Shown here: positions 60,837 to 64,000 of the stretch, piece after piece
How the letters are laid out: each line of letters begins with the position of its first letter
How positions within the stretch are numbered: position 1 is the stretch's first letter
NCBI GenBank assembly: GCA_947479455.1
Contig: CANJZE010000001.1
Location: 203,331 to 267,330 of the forward strand
Length of the DNA stretch: 64,000 nucleotides
Direction of reading: 5' to 3'
Origin: Bacteroidota bacterium
GTDB taxonomy: Bacteria; Bacteroidota; Bacteroidia; Chitinophagales; LD1
Made by a program: the position numbers and the translations under genes
The notes under the pieces: generated by a model
What the model was told of the DNA's origin: nothing
What the model saw: the letters and a program-made list of their open reading frames with translations, nothing else
Database searches by the model: none

Positions 60837-61655
60837 ATGAATCGCATAGGGCTTTTTCAACTCATTAAAAAGAAGCAATCTTTTCTTTGTATCGGTTTAG
60901 ACACTGACCTTTCACTCCTACCGCCTCATCTTTTAAAACTGCCAGACCCCGTTTTTGAATTCAACAAAGCCATTATTGATGCCACACACGATTTGTGTAT
61001 TGGCTACAAACCCAATCTTGCTTTTTATGAAAGTATGGGATTAAAGGGCTGGGAAAGTTTAGAGAAGACCATGCAGTATCTCGCGCCATTCAAAAATGAA
61101 CTCTTCACTATTGCCGATGCCAAGCGCGGTGATATCGGCAACACTTCGAAAATGTATGCGAAAGCATTTTTCGAAAATTTTGATTTCGATTCGGTGACGG
61201 TAGCTCCTTATATGGGTGAAGATTCCGTAACTCCTTTTCTGAGCTACGAAAACAAATGGGTTATCCTTCTCGGTTTAACTTCGAATAAAGGCAGTAACGA
61301 TTTTCAGTTTCTGGAAACCGGAAACGGAAAGTTGTATGAAAATGTAATTCGCAAAGCGCAGCAATGGGCAAGCCCCGACCAATTAATGTTTGTGGTTGGT
61401 GCTACGCATCCCGAAGAGTTCAAAAATATTCGCGCACTGGCTCCAGATTATTTTTTTCTTGTTCCTGGTATAGGCGCTCAGGGTGGCGACTTAGAAAAAA
61501 TTTGTGAGAACGGAATGAATAGCCAGTGCGGCTTAATCATCAATTCTGCACGTCAAATTATTTACGCATCGAAACGCGAAGACTTTGCACAAGCGGCAAG
61601 AGCAGAAGCATTAAAAGTAAAAGAGGCGATGGCGAAGTTTGTAAATACACTATAA
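60837..61655 (+). CDS. pyrF: Orotidine 5'-phosphate decarboxylase
   Basis: The last step of UMP synthesis. The 272-residue subfamily-2 enzyme carries [17 protein letters not shown] near residues 16-32, the catalytic [11 protein letters not shown] near 94-104 (Lys with two Asp), [16 protein letters not shown] near 122-137 and [11 protein letters not shown] near 213, the phosphate loop. Length is typical of this longer form. It lies 29 bp past the barrel gene and converges with the trigger factor gene. Confidence 0.95.
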   Translation: MNRIGLFQLIKKKQSFLCIGLDTDLSLLPPHLLKLPDPVFEFNKAIIDATHDLCIGYKPNLAFYESMGLKGWESLEKTMQYLAPFKNELFTIADAKRGDIGNTSKMYAKAFFENFDFDSVTVAPYMGEDSVTPFLSYENKWVILLGLTSNKGSNDFQFLETGNGKLYENVIRKAQQWASPDQLMFVVGATHPEEFKNIRALAPDYFFLVPGIGAQGGDLEKICENGMNSQCGLIINSARQIIYASKREDFAQAARAEALKVKEAMAKFVNTL

Positions 61656-61663
61656 CTACTAAG

Positions 61664-61753
61664 TTGTCATTCTGAACGTAGGCTCTGCGAAGTGAAGAAC
61701 CTTGTATTTCATTTCAATACAAATACAAGATGCCTCGTTCCCCGGCATGACAA
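61664..61753. repeat. Repeat with TTGTCATTCTGAACG and CTTGTATTT hairpin
   Basis: Begins TTGTCATTCTGAACGTAGGC and ends GGCATGACAA. Inside is a perfect 9-bp stem, CTTGTATTT (61701-61709) and AAATACAAG (61721-61729). TGTCAT-TCTGA and CATGACA resemble ends of the family at 44226-44286, but the middle differs. It fills the convergent gap between pyrF and tig. Confidence 0.6.
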
Positions 61754-61760
61754 AGGAAAA

Positions 61761-63131
61761 TTATCCATTTGCTTTCGACACCAACTCATTGAAAGCATCG
61801 AGTGTAGTATCTTTAGTAGTAAGAGCCACTTTGGTTTTGATATACTCTAAAACCTTATCTTCAAAAAGTTGCTCGCGGGTTTGTTGAACCACTTTCTTAT
61901 CGGCTAATTGTTTTTGAACGAATTGTTCTACCCAGTCTTCACCAATGTTTTTCAAGCCGTAACCATACAATTGCTGAATCATGTTGGCACGCACACGGCT
62001 CGTTACATCTTCATCGGTAATTTCAATATTCTGCGCAGCAATAATTTTTTTCTGAATCAAACTCCAGCGAAGTGATTTTGCAAAACCGTCATATTCTTTT
62101 TCAATGTCTTCAGCGGCTACAGGTTTCTCATTGGTAATCTCAATCCATCTTTTCAGGAAGTCGTCTGGCAAAGGAAAATCCAGTTTGTCCATTAATCCTT
62201 TGTAAATATCGTTCACTAACAATCTATCGGTGTTGCCATCGAAGTATGCTTCTAAATCTGTTTTAATCAAATTGCGCATTTCTTCTTCAGTCTTCACTCC
62301 GTTTTCGCCATACACTTTCACAAAAAACTCTTCGTTTATTTCTGCAGGTTTTGAACGCGTAATATTATTCAGCGTTAAGCGGAACAAATTTCCAACCTCC
62401 TCTAACTTAGAAAGGTCGTTCATGTTCAATACATTCTTGGCAACACCTTCACGGTCGCGGTCCATCAATTCAAAAACGTTGTAATCGAAACTTTCCTGCT
62501 TCTTAAGTGGAAGCACTTTTGCTTTAGCATCATCCTTCAACAAATCAACCATCAAAGTGGTTACCGTGTTTTGTCCGCCTTCTCGCTGCGTTCCATCGGC
62601 ATCTAATTCTTCTACACTAAATGTGAGCACATCTTTTTCACCAATGCTTTCAGGATACTCGTAAACGGCAAAGCGATTGCGAACGCGAAGCATTTCATCA
62701 TCCAGCATTTTATCGTCAACGGCTATTTTGTATTTAATGAGCGAAGGAATTTGCTCAATAAAATCGAGTGTAAAATCAGGAGCGTGACCAAGGTCGTAAG
62801 CAAAATCTACATCGCGCAGACTATTGATATCAATATCCAGTTTCTGGTCACTTGAAGGAATTGGCGAAGCGATAATTTCAATCTTGTTTTCGTTGATGTA
62901 TTTATAAACCTCTTCGTTCAACACTTTGTTCAACTCTTCTACTAACACACCATTGCCATACATTTTCTTCACCATATCCATGGGCACCATGCCCGGACGA
63001 AAACCTTTCAACTGTACTTGTTTCGAAAGTGTTTTAAGCTGTTGCTTCACCTTCGGCTCGTAGTCTTCTTTTTTCAAATTCACTTTCACCTTTGAGCGAA
63101 GTGTGTCAATTTTTTCCTGTGTAATGGTCAT
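61761..63131 (-). CDS. tig: Trigger factor (ribosome-associated chaperone)
   Basis: A 456-residue chaperone and peptidyl-prolyl isomerase at the peptide exit. The N-terminal ribosome-binding domain has FRPGMVPMDMVKKMYG near 44-59, equivalent to the GFRxGKxP signature, here with Arg-Pro-Gly-Met. The middle FKBP-like domain is divergent and may be inactive, and the helical C-terminal arms end near residue 450. ATG 63131 (MTITQEKID) fits the family; the frame continues upstream across repeat and tRNA DNA and cannot be coding. Confidence 0.9.
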   Translation of the reverse strand: MTITQEKIDTLRSKVKVNLKKEDYEPKVKQQLKTLSKQVQLKGFRPGMVPMDMVKKMYGNGVLVEELNKVLNEEVYKYINENKIEIIASPIPSSDQKLDIDINSLRDVDFAYDLGHAPDFTLDFIEQIPSLIKYKIAVDDKMLDDEMLRVRNRFAVYEYPESIGEKDVLTFSVEELDADGTQREGGQNTVTTLMVDLLKDDAKAKVLPLKKQESFDYNVFELMDRDREGVAKNVLNMNDLSKLEEVGNLFRLTLNNITRSKPAEINEEFFVKVYGENGVKTEEEMRNLIKTDLEAYFDGNTDRLLVNDIYKGLMDKLDFPLPDDFLKRWIEITNEKPVAAEDIEKEYDGFAKSLRWSLIQKKIIAAQNIEITDEDVTSRVRANMIQQLYGYGLKNIGEDWVEQFVQKQLADKKVVQQTREQLFEDKVLEYIKTKVALTTKDTTLDAFNELVSKANG

Positions 63132-63144
63132 GAGAGATTGTTTG

Positions 63145-63227
63145 TGGTTCGCGGTTCGCGGCTCACAGTTCGCGGCAATACAAAATTTGTATAACCGTGA
63201 ACTGTAAACCATCGACCGTAAACCGGG
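63145..63227. repeat. Inverted repeat of GGTTCGCGGTTCACAG family
   Basis: Left arm of repeated GGTTCGCGG and CTCACAGTTCGCGG words (63145-63175), a spacer with ATACAAAATTTGTAT (itself a palindrome), and right arm AACCGTGAACTGTAAACC ... CCGTAAACC (63193-63227). It sits between the tRNA-Leu(UAG) and the tig start, in the tig leader. A single-arm relative is at 34220-34248. Confidence 0.75.
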
Positions 63228-63232
63228 TTTTG

Positions 63233-63314
63233 TGCGGGCGGAGGGACTTGAACCCACATGCCGTGAGGCGCTAGATCCTAAGTCTAGTGCGTCTGCCAAT
63301 TTCGCCACGCCCGC
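63233..63314 (-). tRNA. tRNA-Leu(UAG)
   Basis: An 82-nt class II tRNA on the minus strand: acceptor GCGGGCG/CGCCCGC, anticodon stem CTAGA/TCTAG with loop CTTAGGA (anticodon TAG), a long variable arm (CGCCTCACGGCAT), T arm GTGGG-TTCAAGT-CCCTC and A discriminator. It reads CUA and CUG codons. CCA is not encoded. Confidence 0.95.
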
Positions 63315-63343
63315 ATTCAATGAACTTCCCTTTTTAAGGGACT

Positions 63344-63368
63344 TGCCCGACTTTCTTTAAAGGCGGGG
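63344..63368. repeat. Dispersed repeat, GC-rich CCCGAC type
   Basis: TGCCCGACTTT, CTTTAAA and GGCGGGG: the reverse-orientation partner of the copy at 772-797. Just before it, CCCTT TTT AAGGG (63328-63340) forms a small hairpin. The stretch lies upstream of the tRNA-Leu(UAG), opposite the lipoprotein gene. Confidence 0.5.
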
Positions 63369-63484
63369 CGCAAAAGTAAAAATTAGAAGTAGAAATCAAA
63401 GTTGTGCGAAACTCTTGTGTTGTTGTTGTATCCCACTTTGCCCTCTCCCTCGTCTTTATATCTTTACTCCATCAATTTAACTTC

Positions 63485-63808
63485 ATGAAGAAACTGGTTA
63501 TTGTATTTACGGCTGCTGTTTTTTTGCTGTGCAACGCTGCCTGCAAAAAATGTTTTCACTGCTTTAACGATTGTCAGCAATGCACGCTTACAGTAGGCAC
63601 GCATTCATTTTCTCATGTTTTGTGTCGCGATAGTTTTGATACCGAGCAACAATACAAAGCTGCCCTTGCCACAGATTCGGCTTATGGTTACGTATGCGCA
63701 CCAACTGCTTCTACCTATAATTACGATTTCTGCACCAACCAATCGGGCGAAGAACCTTACCCCGCGTATTTCAATAAAGGCGGCAAGGCCACTTGTAGCC
63801 CAAAGTAA
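63485..63808 (+). CDS. Small cysteine-rich lipoprotein
   Basis: A 107-residue protein with a lipoprotein signal (LLCNAAC, Cys near residue 20). The mature part holds a cluster of cysteines (CKKCFHCFNDCQQC) and further cysteines near the end, suggesting disulfides or metal binding in the periplasm. I do not recognise a family. ATG 63485 (MKKLVIVF) opens the signal peptide directly; the frame upstream is not supported. Confidence 0.72.
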   Translation: MKKLVIVFTAAVFLLCNAACKKCFHCFNDCQQCTLTVGTHSFSHVLCRDSFDTEQQYKAALATDSAYGYVCAPTASTYNYDFCTNQSGEEPYPAYFNKGGKATCSPK

Positions 63809-63878
63809 ACCCTTCTTATTTTCCCTTTTTTGGATTTCAATCACTAATTAGGAATAGTTAGAAATACCGAAGGTTTGG

Positions 63879-64000
63879 AGTGTTCAATAAACTGTGTCAG
63901 GTTTAAAAATATAATTTTGTTGCGTTGAGTGAAACGGACTTGAGCTCTGCTGGGAAGCAACTCAAGAAGGGATAACTCAACCGACTGGAATAGTCCAAGC
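63879..64000 (-). mobile_element. Possible right end of an IS256-like insertion sequence
   Basis: GAGTGTTCAATAAACTGTGTCAG (63879-63900) resembles the terminal inverted repeat type of IS256 elements. On the minus strand, the bases to its right contain AWTIPV, similar to the WTMPV segment near the C-terminus of such transposases, but stops and frame changes follow. Most of the element would be outside the window. This is a weak call. Confidence 0.25.

Noticed and set aside
63132..63320. Longer trigger factor with about 63 additional N-terminal residues
   Set aside because: The extension is translated from the tRNA-Leu(UAG) and from an inverted repeat; the family starts at MTITQEKID.

Overview
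The window is a piece of a Bacteroidota chromosome. The evidence is an AT-rich, mostly Shine-Dalgarno-poor sequence, two secreted proteins with type IX secretion C-terminal sorting domains, porT next to a menaquinone methyltransferase, gldC, and several families known mainly from this phylum (DUF6913, DUF4476, DUF5808, short arginine decarboxylase). It is mainly housekeeping DNA with accessory stretches, and no prophage, CRISPR array or complete insertion sequence is visible.

Layout. 1-4.8 kb: the end of an unrecognised gene, then a leftward run of redox and small-enzyme genes (redoxin, alpha/beta hydrolase, DUF58, thioredoxin, GPx, SpoU methyltransferase). 5-7.6 kb: mutS. 7.6-8.3 kb: a tRNA zone with a tRNA-Gly relic, an intact tRNA-Gly(GCC), three near-identical 90-bp units carrying the 5' part of a tRNA-Leu, and an intact tRNA-Leu(UAA) with a terminator. 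8.4-15.8 kb: a GH31 glycosidase, the accA-DUF6913-dapA operon, and a T9SS-exported serine endopeptidase coupled to a small lipoprotein. 15.9-25.3 kb: AsmA-like protein, histidine kinase, GH125 mannosidase, a NagB-fold/hydrolase fusion, a protein with a C-terminal sliding-clamp-type motif, and a PlsC-like acyltransferase. 25.3-28 kb: a eukaryotic-type 3-hydroxyacyl-CoA dehydratase, an acyl-CoA ligase and a lipoprotein. 28-41.4 kb: AMP nucleosidase, arfB, diheme cytochrome, arginine decarboxylase, engB, menG-porT-PPTase, GAF kinase, dnaG, DUF4476 and a CvfB-like protein. 41.5-46.2 kb: a large T9SS cargo protein, accD and fbaB.

46.4-56.6 kb is the main accessory region. A rightward operon (nucleotidyltransferase, two B12/radical SAM proteins, methyltransferase) runs head-on into a leftward operon (membrane glycosyltransferases, methyltransferase, GT4, SGNH hydrolase). 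The gene set suggests assembly and decoration of a surface glycan or lipid. The first gene of the leftward operon is interrupted by one in-frame TAA. 56.7-63.8 kb: a thioredoxin-fold protein, gldC, two outer-membrane barrel proteins (one with a helix-hairpin-helix domain), pyrF, trigger factor, tRNA-Leu(UAG) and a Cys-rich lipoprotein.

Several families of short word-like inverted repeats sit mostly between genes. Two have entered coding sequence: one as an in-frame insertion in an alpha/beta hydrolase, one as the N-terminus of an outer-membrane protein. Functions are read from motifs and family knowledge; no search was run.
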